Assembly: GCA_048772705.1 (NCBI GenBank)
Contig: JBLWGC010000230.1
Location: 496,001 to 560,000 of the forward strand
Source of the DNA: Leidyana gryllorum EB-2025a
Lineage: Eukaryota > Apicomplexa
DNA length: 64,000 bases
Direction of reading: 5' to 3'
Under the pieces are notes generated by a model. That model made no database searches and was not told where the DNA came from. It saw only the letters and a list, made by a program, of their open reading frames with translations. Shown in pieces: positions 12,482 through 22,354 of this stretch; the first letter of the stretch is position 1; every line of letters starts with the position of its first letter. The position numbers were made by a program, and so were the translations under genes.

Positions 12482-13196
12482 ATGATTGAGATTGCGTGCT
12501 TTTTAGGCGGATACGCCATTCAGTTGGGTGCCACTTCAATTCTACTGTCGCGCATACTGCGGAGGCGATCCATCTATGGACTGTCAGTGGATACACAAGT
12601 GTGTCATTTGATCGCCCTTCTGTCTCGGGCCTATTGGAGTAGTGACACGCGGCTGTTTGAGGTGAGGTCTATGTGACGTTGTCTTTAATTTGAGACTTCC
12701 CGCGTCCGCGCAGACAACATGGGGCTACATCGAGCTGCTGTCCAGTCTGGTGGTGACGATAATCTGTTCGGGAGCGTGTATCAGGCTGCGCAAGACCGCG
12801 GGGGCAAGTAAGGCCAAGAAGCCCAACATGTTGTATAGATGGCCTTGTTTGACTGGTGCGGCGATGACCCTCGCGATTCTGTGGCATCCGGGTATCCGGT
12901 ATGACCGCAGTCAGGTGATGGTGGCGTTTACAATGTATCTTGAAGCAATGGCATTGCTTCCCCAATTGAGCTTGATGAGGAAATTCGAGGAAATTGAACC
13001 ATTGACGACCCTTTACGTGTGGCTACTGGCACTCAGTCGTGTGACCAGGATGTTCTTCTGGGTGTGCTTGTTCTTGATCGGAGATCGGTTCTTGGGACTC
13101 TTCGCGGCGGATATTGTCCACACACTTCTGATTGGTCAGTACCTTTTCTACTATTACAAGAATCTGAAGCCGTACAAAGGTCATTTGGATCTGTGA
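12482..13196 (+). CDS. ERD2: ER lumen protein-retaining receptor (KDEL receptor, ERD2 family), divergent
   Basis: Seven-span Golgi receptor that captures escaped ER proteins carrying K/HDEL tails and returns them in COPI vesicles. Two exons (12482-12661, 12714-13196) flank a 52-nt intron and give 220 residues, the usual family size. The C-terminal half is the clearest part: FTMYLEAMALLPQLSLM corresponds to the conserved SIYLExVAILPQL segment, followed by ALSRVTRMFFW (family ALGxYRxLYLxNW) and a last span ending in a QYLFYYYKNLK-type motif. The N-terminal half keeps GLSVDTQ where the family has GISxKSQ, but the usual RYLDL following it is replaced by SRAYWSS, so ligand specificity may differ. 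The ATG at 12482 is the first in frame after a stop. Confidence 0.75.
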
Positions 13197-13280
13197 ATGA
13201 GTGAGAATTCGAATGTTAGATAGTTAGTGTCGAATGGACAAGGTGCATGCTTTGCACCCCCCCTGACCTACTACTCGAAA

Positions 13281-14497
13281 ATGGGTGGTGCGGATGCCCT
13301 TGAATGGGATTTGGCTCTGAAGCACTACAAGGAGGCGCAACATGTAGCTGCTCAGAGTAAAGAAGATATCTGTCAGCATCGCGCTCGTCTCGGGGACGCC
13401 CAATCCCAGATAGACTCCGTGTTCAATAAACTGTATGAGGACTACTTTGATCGGTGAGCCACTAGAGGCCTCATAGATAGATATCCGTTGCATTAAACAG
13501 CCTCGAGAAAGGCAGAGAGTTGGAAAAGGAGAGAGATGCGGCTCGGTATCAGCCTCGCTTCCGACTGCGGGTCACCAAAGCGGATTCGTTGAAACTGGCA
13601 GACTCTCAACGAGAGCGTCATGCGATGAAAGAGGAGGAGCACACGACTCTAAGCGCGTTACTGGCCACTATGCGTGAGTTATCCGCAGAGAGAGAGTCCC
13701 TCCAGGATACGTGTCCGGTTCGTCTCTATCCTCCGCTGGAGGAGCTGACGCCCGATCAGGCATCCAGCTTGAGCATTCTGACCTCCTTGGGGGATCCCCG
13801 CCGTAATCTGACCGCCATCAACTCTTTGTTGTACATGGATAAGCCCAAAATCGTCCAAGACTTTGTCCGAACGACGCATCTGGTTCGCGAGCAGCAGAAC
13901 AGTGAGTGGTGATTGTAGACGAACGCTGCGAGCGAGATTTTGCCTTGTCTTTTACAGAGATTCTTCACGAGTTTGAGAGTCTGATGGAGTACGAGACGCA
14001 GGTTGAGGATTTGATGGTTCTGGATGTGGTGGAGAAACTGCAGGATAAGATTGCAGATTTGGGATCGGGTTCGAGTGAAGAGAGTGTGCTCGAGCGAGCG
14101 ATCAAGGAGCTGAAGGAAGAAGGATTGGAGGACGAGATTCGACGTCAGAGACGAGACTTCCTGGTTGAAATGAATTGTTTGGGTTTGGCGATGATGCACG
14201 AGATTCTCCGTTTGGATATCGAGTGGAGAAACCTGTTGGCCAAACATCGGTTATCGCGGGTGAGTCTGGTGGATGGGTGTGTATTACGGTATATTTGGGT
14301 TTGGGCAGTTCCATGTACGGGGTTATGACCCGAATGCGCACGAGAACATGAAAGACACCCAGTGGTTCAAGGAGCTGGGCAGTTCAACATCACTGCGGAA
14401 TTCAATGCGGATACGTCAGTCAGCTGAACGAATAATGCAGCGCGCCGTGGATGTGATAGAAGGCCGAGAAAAGCCCCCAACGTCGAGTCAGATGTGA
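13281..14497 (+). CDS. Coiled-coil protein of unknown function
   Basis: Four exons joined by three short introns (13454-13500, 13902-13957 and about 14261-14308) give about 350 residues. The protein is strongly helical and charged: ALKHYKEAQHVAAQSKEDIC near the N-terminus, then a basic RELEKERDAARYQPRFRLRV segment, a long heptad region, and QRRDFLVEMNCLGLAMMHEI near the C-terminus. The last exon ends AERIMQRAVDVIEGREKPPT and TGA. There is no signal peptide, membrane span or enzymatic motif. I cannot name the family; the layout would suit a structural or complex-forming subunit. Frames close across all introns, which supports a real gene. The BUD20 ATG lies 20 nt after the stop. Confidence 0.6.
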
Positions 14498-14517
14498 TAA
14501 TTTTTTTGTCGTGGGTG

Positions 14518-14909
14518 ATGACGTCCCGTCATAAGAAGAGAAGCCATGCGGCGAATAGGGAGCACAGGCGCGTGAGGAAGAATCTGAAGAAGCGGATCTT
14601 TGACGTTGACCAGGGTGGGTATTGGTTGCGTGTTGATTGATTTTATTGTTTGCAGTTGCGGAGCAACTGGCTACTGGATTCAAGCCGGAGCTTGACGAGG
14701 AGCTGCCAGGCGGTGGTAACTTCTACTGCACGTACTGCTGTCGTCATTTTGCCAACTCTAAGATACAAGCAGAGCATAACAAATCAAAACCTCATAAAAG
14801 GGCTGTGAAGATGGCCGAAGCGGAAGCCGCTGACCCCTATGGCCAGAAGGAGGCGGAGTGGGCTGCGGGGATGATGCCAGAGCAGCAGCTAAACACAACA
14901 ATGGCTTAG
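14518..14909 (+). CDS. BUD20: C2H2 zinc-finger ribosome-biogenesis factor BUD20/ZNF593
   Basis: Shuttling factor that accompanies pre-60S particles out of the nucleus. Two exons (14518-14614, 14656-14909) with a 41-nt intron give 116 residues, the normal size. The basic N-terminus (MTSRHKKRSHAANREHRRVR) is followed by LPGGGNFYCTYCCRHFANSK and EHNKSKPHKR, the family's single C2H2 finger with two Cys and two His in the right places. The closing PYGQKEAEWAAGM stretch is the family's conserved PYTQ-EAE-AAGM tail. A T7 run lies about 15 nt upstream of the ATG. The stop TAG (14907-14909) interlocks with the stop TAA of UBE2J on the opposite strand (rc of 14906-14908). Confidence 0.93.
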
Positions 14910-16379
14910 TGGTGGTCAAAAGCTCTTCGTACGATGCCTTCGATGAGCGGGTGTAGCTCGAACTCTTGTGTGCCTTCAGCTATGGAGAGCGCGCGCACCA
15001 TATCTTCGGAGGGGTTGGTGACAGCCTGTGGAGTGCTCCTGAGTGGTAGTTGGGAGAGGAAGAATGTGGTGCGCCATATAAAGGCTGTATATCTGATGAG
15101 AGTGAAAGCGCTCCAGAGGAAGGCCAGTAAGGCCATGGCGGCCAGAGGCATATATGGGCGTTGTACTTTGAGGAGATGGGCGTATGGTCGGATAGCGCGA
15201 GCGACAGCGTCGCGGAGAGCTCGGCAGAGGAAGTAGATTAGCCAGTAGAGGAAGATAAAAAGAATGGGAGTTCCCCACCAGAAACCATTGAGAGCGTCGG
15301 ATCGTCGGTCTTGTCCATCTGGTGGCGCTCTCCTGCGTTTTATATCGGCTGTGACAACACATTATAACAAAGAATAATAAGCATTACTCACCTATTCGTT
15401 CTTCTTCGGTCATTACAGGGGGAGGTGGGGGAGAAGGTGAAGCCGGGGCTTCTTCGGTGACATCCCGAAAGGTGTCTGTACGCTGATTTGGCGGTTCCTG
15501 CGTCGGCGTGGAGGGAGAGAGATTGGTTTCTTCTTCCTCCGCGACCGCGGCGGCGGGTGTTGGTGTGGGAAGAAGTGGTGGGGATTGAGACTGCTCCAGA
15601 GGTACGGCAGCCGTCGGTTGAGGCTGGGATGAAGAGGCGGGACTTTCCAAAGGATGACAGAACTCCGCAACAATATGAGCATTGCTCTTCTCGCAAGTGG
15701 GACAAATGTACGTGCCGGACTGCTCGGCCAGCGATCGCCGTTTCTGCAGAAGAAAAATGTGTGTGTGTGTGTGTTGGGGGGTGGGTGTGTGGCTGTGTCG
15801 TGGTGTGTGTGTATGTATGTTGAGAGTTGATGGGGAGGAGGGGGGGCACTGATTAGAGATGAGGTTCAGCTTACCGAGTCAGGCCAGTCGAGAGAGTTGA
15901 CCGCGCCCTCGGCTGGACTGGGCAAGAATGCTACGAGTGCTTCCAGCATTGACCGAATGCTCCAGGCTGGTTGCCAGCACTCGGGGTGGTAGTCAGAGGC
16001 TGACAGACAGACCCTTTTATTGATCTCGAACCTGTTGGTGGATGAGTGAGCGCGGAGAGTTAGTTGGGCGTTACCTTCCGTTGGGGGTCAAAAAGTACAG
16101 GGCGGGCGGCTGCATCGGGTAGTTGACTGGTAGTACGAGTCTGCCGTGGTATATGCCATTCTCGAATGGAGTATTTGAGGGTCCTCGAACGGTGAAATGC
16201 CACTCATAGGGCTCAGAGAGATCTATGGGCCACGCAGTCCATAGGGGATTGCGATTAGATTCGATTTCCCGCCATTCTCGCATGATTCTACGTATGGACT
16301 GAGCGTTCATCTTGCTCGGGCTCTGGACTGAGCTGACCGCACTGATTGGTCGGCTACCATTATTGGGTGCGTCGTCCAT
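14906..16379 (-). CDS. UBC6: ER membrane-anchored ubiquitin-conjugating enzyme (UBE2J/UBC6 family)
   Basis: Tail-anchored E2 of ER-associated degradation. The UBC fold starts near residue 24 (SIRRIMREWREIES) and shows the family's PLDEPYEWHFTV-like WPIDLSEPYEWHFTVRGP and GIYHGRLVLPVNYP. The catalytic cysteine is in RVCLSASDYHPE, next to CWQPAWSIR. Exon 1 is 16075-16379; further exons lie at about 15890-16030, 15384-15745 and 14906-15360. The linker carries a CPTCEKSNAH...CH cluster that could bind zinc, followed by a Pro/Glu-rich stretch. The last exon encodes two hydrophobic spans (around WWGTPILFIFLYWLIYFLC and MALLAFLWSAFTLIRYTAF), more than the single tail anchor of yeast Ubc6. The ATG is 2 nt after the stop of the upstream same-strand gene. 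One intron is very TG-rich. Confidence 0.88.
15758..15825 (+). repeat. TG-rich simple sequence in a UBE2J intron
   Basis: Runs of TG and G, including about eight TG units and a GGGGGG tract, fill much of an intron of the minus-strand UBE2J gene. On the sense strand this is a CA/C-rich tract before the 3' splice site. Similar CA/TG tracts appear in other longer introns here. Confidence 0.7.
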
Positions 16380-16381
16380 CT

Positions 16382-16924
16382 TCAGTGGGGAGGGGGTGCA
16401 GCTGGTCGATGTTCAGTGAGAACAGAATCGAAGTTAAGAAGGAACGACGTGCGGTCGTCACTTCGGCCGCCGACTTGGCCGATCACAGCGGTGCAGGATG
16501 TGCAGTGCAGAACTGGGTACGCTCGCAGATGCTGTTGAGCGTTCCCCTCAAAGTCCTGTCGCGTCCTCTTCTCGGCCGAGATGTGTTCAATGGTGACAGC
16601 TCCGTCGAGTACCTTTGAAGGTGCCCACCAATGTCCTCGACGTTGTCCGCCAACCGCAAGTGGGGAAAAGCAGCTGCCACAGGTGACAAAAACTGTATCT
16701 TTGGAGCCGAGTGCTTCAGTCAGCCACTTCTCGTCCTCCTCGTCCTCTTCTTCGTTGTAAAGCTTTTCGGTTGGCTGTCGGGTTCAGCGTGATGATTGAG
16801 ACGATCAGTAATCGGAGGTTACCTGTTGGACGTGTTCGTCTGCGGCGGTCCTAACGTGTATAGTGTGAGGTCTCAGAGTGATATTACTGGGTTCGGGCAC
16901 CCAATCGTCTTCTTCTTCGAGCAT
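16382..16924 (-). CDS. EAPP-like (E2F-associated phosphoprotein family) zinc protein
   Basis: The start reads MLEEEDDWVPEPSNITLRP, then an intron at about 16775-16823, then PTEKLYNEEEDEEDEKWLTE. This acidic, DDW-containing N-terminus resembles EAPP. The second half has two Cys pairs, FVTCGSCFSPLAVGGQRRG and YPVLHCTSCTAVIGQ, matching in spacing and order the two Cys pairs of the EAPP C-terminal domain, and ends near FLLNFDSVLTEH where EAPP has YHFFNVLASH. EAPP is a nuclear modulator of E2F transcription in animals; plant and fungal relatives are uncharacterised. The ATG at 16924 is 16 nt from the divergent MED8-like ATG, with an A8 run on the sense strand. The TGA at 16382-16384 is 2 nt before the UBE2J ATG. 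Family assignment is by remembered pattern only. Confidence 0.55.
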
Positions 16925-16940
16925 TTAGCCCTTTTTTTTG

Positions 16941-17699
16941 ATGGAGCTGTTCAACACCCAGACCAAGGAGCAGGGCTCCTTCCTGCCTGGCAGTGTGGCT
17001 GACAAAAATGAGCTGCGGGAATTGAGTCAACTCGATAAACGCCTCGAAGGTCTACAAAACAGCTGTGCAAGATTGAGTACCACATTTCGAGAGGCCGCTT
17101 CATGGACAGCTCTGCTGGGCGACTTCTCAGCGTTCACAGCGTCATGTGATCTGGCTACAACAGCAGTTCCACCCAAGTTTTTCACACGTTCAGTGGCTCC
17201 GAGCCACCTGAACCTGGAACCCGATATATATGGGAAAGTGGCCAACATGCTCGCCACCAAACCTGACGACGAACGACTCTTCGAACTCAAAGACTTCAAA
17301 GACCGCTTAAACAAAGCCACCGCTGAACAGTCATCAGACTGGCGGAAAATACCTTTCGCAGAGGAGAACGTTCGACGCAAACTTAAGGTAACTTCTTGAT
17401 GCATCACACTGTCACACACACTCATTCGCTCGCACAGGAACAAAATAAAGTGCTCGAGGATATGGTCAAATACTTGGAGGAATATACTCCCACCACTGTT
17501 TGGAAACGGAGTCAAACAACTTATGATCAGTCTGAGGGAAAGTTCCTCACACGAAAGGGCGATTTCACACGCGAACACGGTAAGCAATATGATTTTTTGA
17601 TGTTAAGCTGTTGAATCATTCTCTTCTCTATATAAACCAGGACGAGTGGCAGATATCGTCGCCCAACTCCACAGCGGAACAGGCAGAGAACATTTCTAA
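16941..17699 (+). CDS. Possible Mediator subunit 8-like protein
   Basis: Three exons (16941-17390, about 17440-17581 and about 17641-17699; introns about 50 and 59 nt) give a mostly helical, soluble protein of roughly 216 residues. The order of features recalls MED8: an N-terminal helical segment (ELSQLDKRLEGLQNSCARLS), a SWTALLGDFSAFTASC stretch like the family's SWPSxLxxFxxLxxQL, a short proline-containing loop, and NLEPDIYGKVANML like the family's LxPEVEEW segment. A charged C-terminal coiled coil (LKEQNKVLEDMVKYLEEY) follows. No catalytic motif is present. The identification is tentative; any small helical complex subunit would look alike. The ATG follows a T8 run. The stop TAA (17697-17699) interlocks with the stop TAG of the convergent gene. 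Confidence 0.4.
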
Positions 17700-18580
17700 T
17701 GACGACGCTTGCTCGGCGGCTTCACAGGGCACGGGAAACCACCAGAAATCGGAGCACCCACAGATGTCAGGTTGCAAGGATACACGAAACTGTAACACTT
17801 GTTGGCACCCTCGAACGGCACGCGATTGATCTTCTGCGCCTCAGCCTTGACTTTGTTGACAAACTCGGTCTGCTGAGAGTAGATAGTGCGACCGGCGAAG
17901 TTCTGCTCCGCAACTCTGTTCATCTTCGCCAGGTACTCTTGTTGACTCTCGTAGAAACGATCCTGGATCTCCTGGTTCTCTTCCCATTGACGCCGCAACT
18001 CCTCCTCCTTCTTGTGATCGGCTTCCACCTCCTTGTGGTATGCTTCAATCTGATCGATATAAGTGGACTGGAAAGCTTTCAAAGCGGTCTGTGAGATCAA
18101 AGAACAAATGACCAACTTCTCTCAACTCCCCCCGAAACTCACATCAAATTGCTGCTCTTGCTGGAATTGCATCTTGTTGAGATGTGCGTGCCATCTCTCC
18201 AAGTCGCCTTGCTGCTCCTCCTGAAGCCTCCGAACCCAAGCCACCAATAAGATTTTCCAGTCATCACAGTTCAGCTGACGACGGACGTCAAAGTGGACAC
18301 CGGCGGCGTGAAGTAATGGAACAATCTCAGACAAACGTAGTTTGCCATTGTTGTCACACACGCGGGTCAAACCCTCAGCTAAACCGACTTGGTAGATAAA
18401 GTGACGGAGGAGAGGTTCCACTTCGTCGTAATGCAATCCCTCGGATTCACCGTCGCTGGTAGCTGTGCACGCCATGTAGGCATCCTCTATCTGCTCCTCA
18501 ATACCCGGATAAAGGGCGTGAAGATCGTTCAAGAAATCATCAAGACAAAGGTCACTTGGAAGTCCTTGGGTGTTTCCCAT
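17696..18580 (-). CDS. Unrecognised helical protein with possible N-myristoylation site
   Basis: Two exons (about 18144-18580 and about 17696-18089) give a protein of roughly 275 residues. It begins MGNTQGLPSDLCLDDFLNDL; Gly2 with a small residue at position 6 is compatible with N-myristoylation, which is inference only. A globular N-terminal half is followed by a long Glu/Gln/Lys-rich coiled coil (IDQIEAYHKEVEADHKKEEE, FYESQQEYLAKMNRVAEQNF). The tail, after the coil, is neutral and Pro-rich and ends KPPSKRRH. I do not recognise a domain. The IMP3 stop lies 57 nt upstream on the same strand. The stop TAG is the reverse complement of 17696-17698, inside the stop of the convergent MED8-like gene. 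Confidence 0.55.
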
Positions 18581-18637
18581 CTTGGATTATATAACGTGAA
18601 GACCCCACAATCACCAGTACCGCACGCATGCAGCAAC

Positions 18638-19330
18638 TCAACAGTTCATGAGGTCGAAATCATCAGCCTCATCGCGGAACTCTTTAACGGCCCGCTTGAA
18701 CTTGCTGCCATCCGCCCAGCTAATAACATCTTCCATCTGACGGGTCACAAACATTGCTGGATCGGTCGCAACCTCAGTGCCGACGCGAATGTCTGATCAA
18801 CCACATGATGAATGACAGCAATGACTGCTGAGCTGTATCTTACGTCCGTGTTCGACCAATGACATGGCATGCTGGGAGTGCTGCGCAAACTTCAGCCGCT
18901 TTAGAACTTCGGTTAACCGTCTTCGACACATTGACGAGACGCTCAACCGTTCGACTATCTCCAATCCCTCCTTGTTGGTGTGGATAACGCCCATTCTATA
19001 CCTACAGCACACGTGTGTCCGTTTGTCTCAAAATGGCGCTTACAATCGATCGAGCAGTTCTTTAGTGATCTGAATCCGGATTTGACTCTCTGCAGGGAGT
19101 GTCCGTAGTGAAGCCACAAGGGACGTTATCTTTCCCGCCAGACGATTATACCTTGAATGCAAAAATGAACATGCGCCCATTGGCCTCAAAACTTACTTGC
19201 GATATTCGTCGTGGTCCTTCAACTGGTAACGGCCCATGATAGTATTCTCTCGCGCGGTTGCTTCATTCTTGTAGTTGAATAAATCAACCTTCTTGAGGAG
19301 TTTCTGCTGCACGTAATTGAGCTTCTTCAT
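18638..19330 (-). CDS. IMP3: U3 snoRNP protein IMP3
   Basis: Component of the SSU processome Mpp10 complex, needed for U3-directed cleavage of pre-18S rRNA in the nucleolus. Four exons (19198-19330, 19044-19152, 18844-19001, 18638-18792; introns 45, 42 and 51 nt) sum to 555 nt and 184 residues, identical in length to human IMP3. The start MKKLNYVQQKLLKKVDLFNY, the S4-type RNA-binding stretch with SSMCRRRLTEVLKRLKFAQH, GHIRVGTEV, the DPAMFVTRQMEDVISW segment and the acidic DDFDL ending all match. The second intron contains the CACACGTGTG palindrome. The ATG is 28 nt from the divergent BI-1 ATG, across a tract with seven A/T in a row. Confidence 0.95.
19008..19017. promoter_or_regulatory. CACACGTGTG palindrome (IMP3 intron 2)
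   Basis: Lies 6 nt from the 3' splice site of a 42-nt intron (19002-19043); a single palindrome thus fills almost a quarter of the intron. Confidence 0.7.
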
Positions 19331-19358
19331 GGTCGCAAAAAAATATCAGTGAGAGAAC

Positions 19359-20368
19359 ATGGCATCAAGTTCAAACAACATTGATTTGGGGGCTCTGCTC
19401 CAATTGGTGCTAAAAGGCAGGAGTGGAATAGTTCAAATCTTCTCGGCGGAGACTCTGTCGCAGCCCGAACGGGACTATCTATGTTCTGTGTATACCCTTC
19501 TGTGCGGCGGTGAGTGGTGTTTTAAGCTAAAAGTTTCAATGCGGCATCCGCTGGTCAGGGATCATTTGTACTGCCCTTGGATCTGGAGTGGGCATCACTG
19601 CTCTGCAATCGGGATGGCTGAGCACGACTGGGCTGGGACTAATTGGATTTGTGGGAATGATAGCAGCCAGCATGTACACGGCTAGTCAACGACGGGAACG
19701 AGCGACGTCGATTGAAGCAACCTTCAAGGACGGCTCCGGTGGTCAGATTCTGGGCATCGGCGCCTCCTCCTTTTCACTGGGAATTGCGTTGTCTTCCATC
19801 TTATTGGCTGCCGCAATCCTCAATGTCAGTAAGTGTTCCTGAAGCGCGTCCCCGGAGTAAACGCCTGCAGGTATCATTGTCACTTCCTTCATGGCATCCA
19901 TCGTCGTCTTCGGATCCATGAGTTTTGCCGCCATCTATGCCCCTCGAAGGTAAGACGGCCCAACAGGTCGGTCACCAATCGCGTTTCCCCTTCTGCAGAC
20001 ATTTCATGGCGTTGGGTGCCATAGCCGGTTCCATCATGGGATATGTGTTGCTCGGGAGCTTCATCCAGATGTTCTTCCCCACTCAAGTAATGTACACAAT
20101 GCTTAGCATCGGGTCGTTGCTGGGTGGCTTGTTATACACCCTGCACGACACTCAGTACGCCCTCGAGAGCTTCCGAGCCGGTCAGGCTGATTTGGTGGTA
20201 AGACGCTCACGCTGGATACCGTCCATAATGCTCTGGTAGCGCGACGCTCTTCGATTCTACTCGAACTTTGTTCGCATTTTCGTGGAGATCTTATCTATTC
20301 TGTTGCAAAAGGAAGCCGAGAAGCAGCGCCAGAAGGAGAGGCGCAACTCGGATAAGAGGAGCCGCTAG
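19359..20368 (+). CDS. Bax inhibitor-1 family membrane protein
   Basis: BI-1/TMBIM proteins are multi-span ER membrane proteins that modulate calcium leak and cell death. Five exons with introns of about 49, 46, 50 and 42 nt can be joined in frame. After a soluble N-terminus with PERDYLCSVYTLLCG come at least six hydrophobic segments (for example ALGSGVGITALQSG, GLGLIGFVGMIAASM, GIALSSILLAAAILN, FMALGAIAGSIMGYVLLGSF). Near the C-terminus is LHDTQYALESFRAGQADLV, equivalent to the family's YDTQxIIEK...GDxDYI, then a last amphipathic segment (FVRIFVEILSILLQK) and a basic tail ending in KRSR. The final 74 nt of coding sequence overlap the 3' coding end of the convergent NudC gene. Confidence 0.8.
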
Positions 20369-21362
20369 ACAGGTCAAATTGCCCCGCCTCAGGGCGGAAA
20401 GGCGAAGTGGGAGAGTTGCAGGCTTCCTCTAGCTTGGCCTGGAGGTCTGTCTCTGCTTGCGTCGGCAAGCCCAACTCTTTGCGTCGATGATCCGCCATAG
20501 CGCGTTCCACCCCCATCTAGAAAGAGAGCAAAAGGATATTCAGAACCATTGGTGCACGCCAAAGGGCAGCGCAACCAAGACACACGTGTGCGTGCCCACT
20601 CACCTGTTCCTCCTTTGGGAGATCGAGCAGATTCATTTCTGCTTTTATGTTTGCTTTAGGGAAGCGATCGGCATCTTCTACAAACACTGCCTCCCACCAC
20701 TTGCGCGTCTCCTCTTTTCTTAGGACGAGGAGCAGCGAATACACCTTCTCCCCCAGGACGCCCCTAGTTTGCTCAATCTGCCAGTGGCACTCGTCCGGAA
20801 CAATTGGATGTAACGGGGTCATCGGCATGTCGATGAGGAATTGGCGAACGACTAGCAGGACAGAGTCGCGCTTGAACTGACACAGGACTTCTTTCTTGAG
20901 ACAACCCAGGGGTAGGGGCACTTCAATTTCGATTTCATCGTGATCCTGACGCCAGTAGTACATGTCCGTGGCACCTCCATTGACCATAGAAATGCATGGC
21001 GGTCTGAGACTGGTGAGTTTGACAGCTTCACTCACGGCCGATATCGGACTCAAGGGCAAAGTTAATTTAGGGTCCAGTTGTTGAGTTGTTCTCGGAGTTG
21101 TCGAAGCCACCGGAGTCTTTACACTAACAGATCGTTGCAGACCTTTGTCTGGCGCATGCTGAATGGCCCACTGCGAGTGGAAAGAACGTAATAAGATCTC
21201 TTCAGCACGTCCTGCGGGGAAGCCGACCGGTTCATTCCCACTCTTCTGCAATATGTAAAAGTCAGATTTTCTACGGAGGAAGGAGAAGACAGTGTCGAGA
21301 AAACCTTCAATAGATCCATTCGAGTGGTTTACCACACGCAACAGCAAGTCGTCAGTGTCCAT
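20295..21362 (-). CDS. NudC domain protein (NUDCD3-like)
   Basis: NudC-family proteins are Hsp90-linked co-chaperones that stabilise dynein components. Two exons (20604-21362 and 20295-20516) with an 87-nt intron give 326 residues. The N-terminus has the NudC amphipathic dimer segment (GSIEGFLDTVFSFLRRKSDF). A linker follows, then a CS/p23-like beta-sandwich with the characteristic MYYWRQDHDEIEIEVPLPLG start, VLCQFKRDSVLLVV, and ECHWQIEQTRG...VYSLLLVLRKEE and KWWEAVF near its end. The C-terminal tail ends in a Ser/Ala-rich stretch that overlaps the BI-1 gene. The intron carries the palindrome at 20581-20590. The ATG is 29 nt from the divergent RRP43 ATG. Confidence 0.85.
20581..20590. promoter_or_regulatory. 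CACACGTGTG palindrome (NudC intron)
   Basis: Inside the only intron (20517-20603), near its 5' end on the sense strand. Confidence 0.7.
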
Positions 21363-21391
21363 TGTGGCGAGAAAAAAATTTGTGTCACAGG

Positions 21392-22354
21392 ATGGCCACC
21401 GCGGAGGCCGAGTTGATTGAGAGGTTTGAGCCTTTCCCCAATCCAACGAGTCGAGAAGATAAGAGATTGAGGACTGAACGTCGTAAATGGGAGTTGGCAA
21501 CGAGTATATTTGAGAAACGGAGTGCGGTCGAAGGATCAGCGTCAGTTCGGGCAGGACAAGGCTACTACTTTGGCAGTGCTGTGGCCTCCATTGCTCTCCT
21601 TGATGTCGTGGCGCAGAACGACTCCTTCATCAAGGTGAATGTGCAGATCCCTGCTATATCGGGTTCGGGGTTGACGAGATCTGAGAACACCACAATGTCA
21701 TTTGGGGAGAACCAGTTGGTTTCTATGGTCAGCTGGACGGACACGGCAGCTCTGCAAGCGGAACGCGTTTTGAGGTCCGCGATCAATGCCGAAGCTCTCG
21801 TCATAAACAGAGTTGACGACGAACACAAGGCACTGGCACGCGGTTACGTTTGGGAAATAGTTGTCAATGTCACTTGTCTAAGCTATGCTGGGAATTTATT
21901 GGATTCCATCATCCTCACAGCCTTCCTCGCCATTGCAGACCTCAGACTCCCTCATCTTTTGTGGGACAAACCGAGGAAATGGTGGAAAGTGACCGATACG
22001 CTCCCGTGCTCCGAATCCGAGATATTCGTCCAGTCGCCTTCTGGAGGTGTTGCCACCCTGCTCAACTATATTCCCGTTCCCGTAACATATTGCTTGACTG
22101 AGAACGATGGCCCTCTAGTCGATCCCGCAATAGCAGAAGAGTATCACAGTTCGCTGGGAGCCCTCATATTCTACGTCCCTGTTCAAGGCAAGAAAGCGCG
22201 CAAAACCTTCAAAGTTACTCAAGCCGAGTTTCTGATCCTCCCTTCGTTTGGTAGAGCAGATAATGTGGGCTATGACCTCAGTGCTGTGTCCAATCTATGT
22301 TTGTCTGCTGCCACCGAAACCTATTCCGCTGTACACAATATCTTATTCAGCTGA
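21392..22354 (+). CDS. RRP43: Exosome core subunit of the RNase PH fold, RRP43/EXOSC8-like
   Basis: One of six RNase PH-like ring subunits of the RNA exosome; eukaryotic ring subunits are structural. The gene appears intronless and gives 320 residues. Recognisable parts are GSASVRAGQ near residue 50, VNVQIPAISGSGL, and WEIVVNVTCLSYAGNLLDS, the equivalent of the family's VDVxCLNYDGNLxDAA block. Further on are VPVTYCL, LVDPAIAEEYHSSLGALIFY (family LVDPTxEEE...) and a closing helix ending ETYSAVHNILFS. RRP42 and RRP45 share this fold; RRP43 fits best by the C-terminal half, but a switch among them is possible. The ATG lies 29 nt from the NudC ATG with A7 between them. No gene follows for about 400 nt. 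Confidence 0.7.
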   Translation: MATAEAELIERFEPFPNPTSREDKRLRTERRKWELATSIFEKRSAVEGSASVRAGQGYYFGSAVASIALLDVVAQNDSFIKVNVQIPAISGSGLTRSENTTMSFGENQLVSMVSWTDTAALQAERVLRSAINAEALVINRVDDEHKALARGYVWEIVVNVTCLSYAGNLLDSIILTAFLAIADLRLPHLLWDKPRKWWKVTDTLPCSESEIFVQSPSGGVATLLNYIPVPVTYCLTENDGPLVDPAIAEEYHSSLGALIFYVPVQGKKARKTFKVTQAEFLILPSFGRADNVGYDLSAVSNLCLSAATETYSAVHNILFS

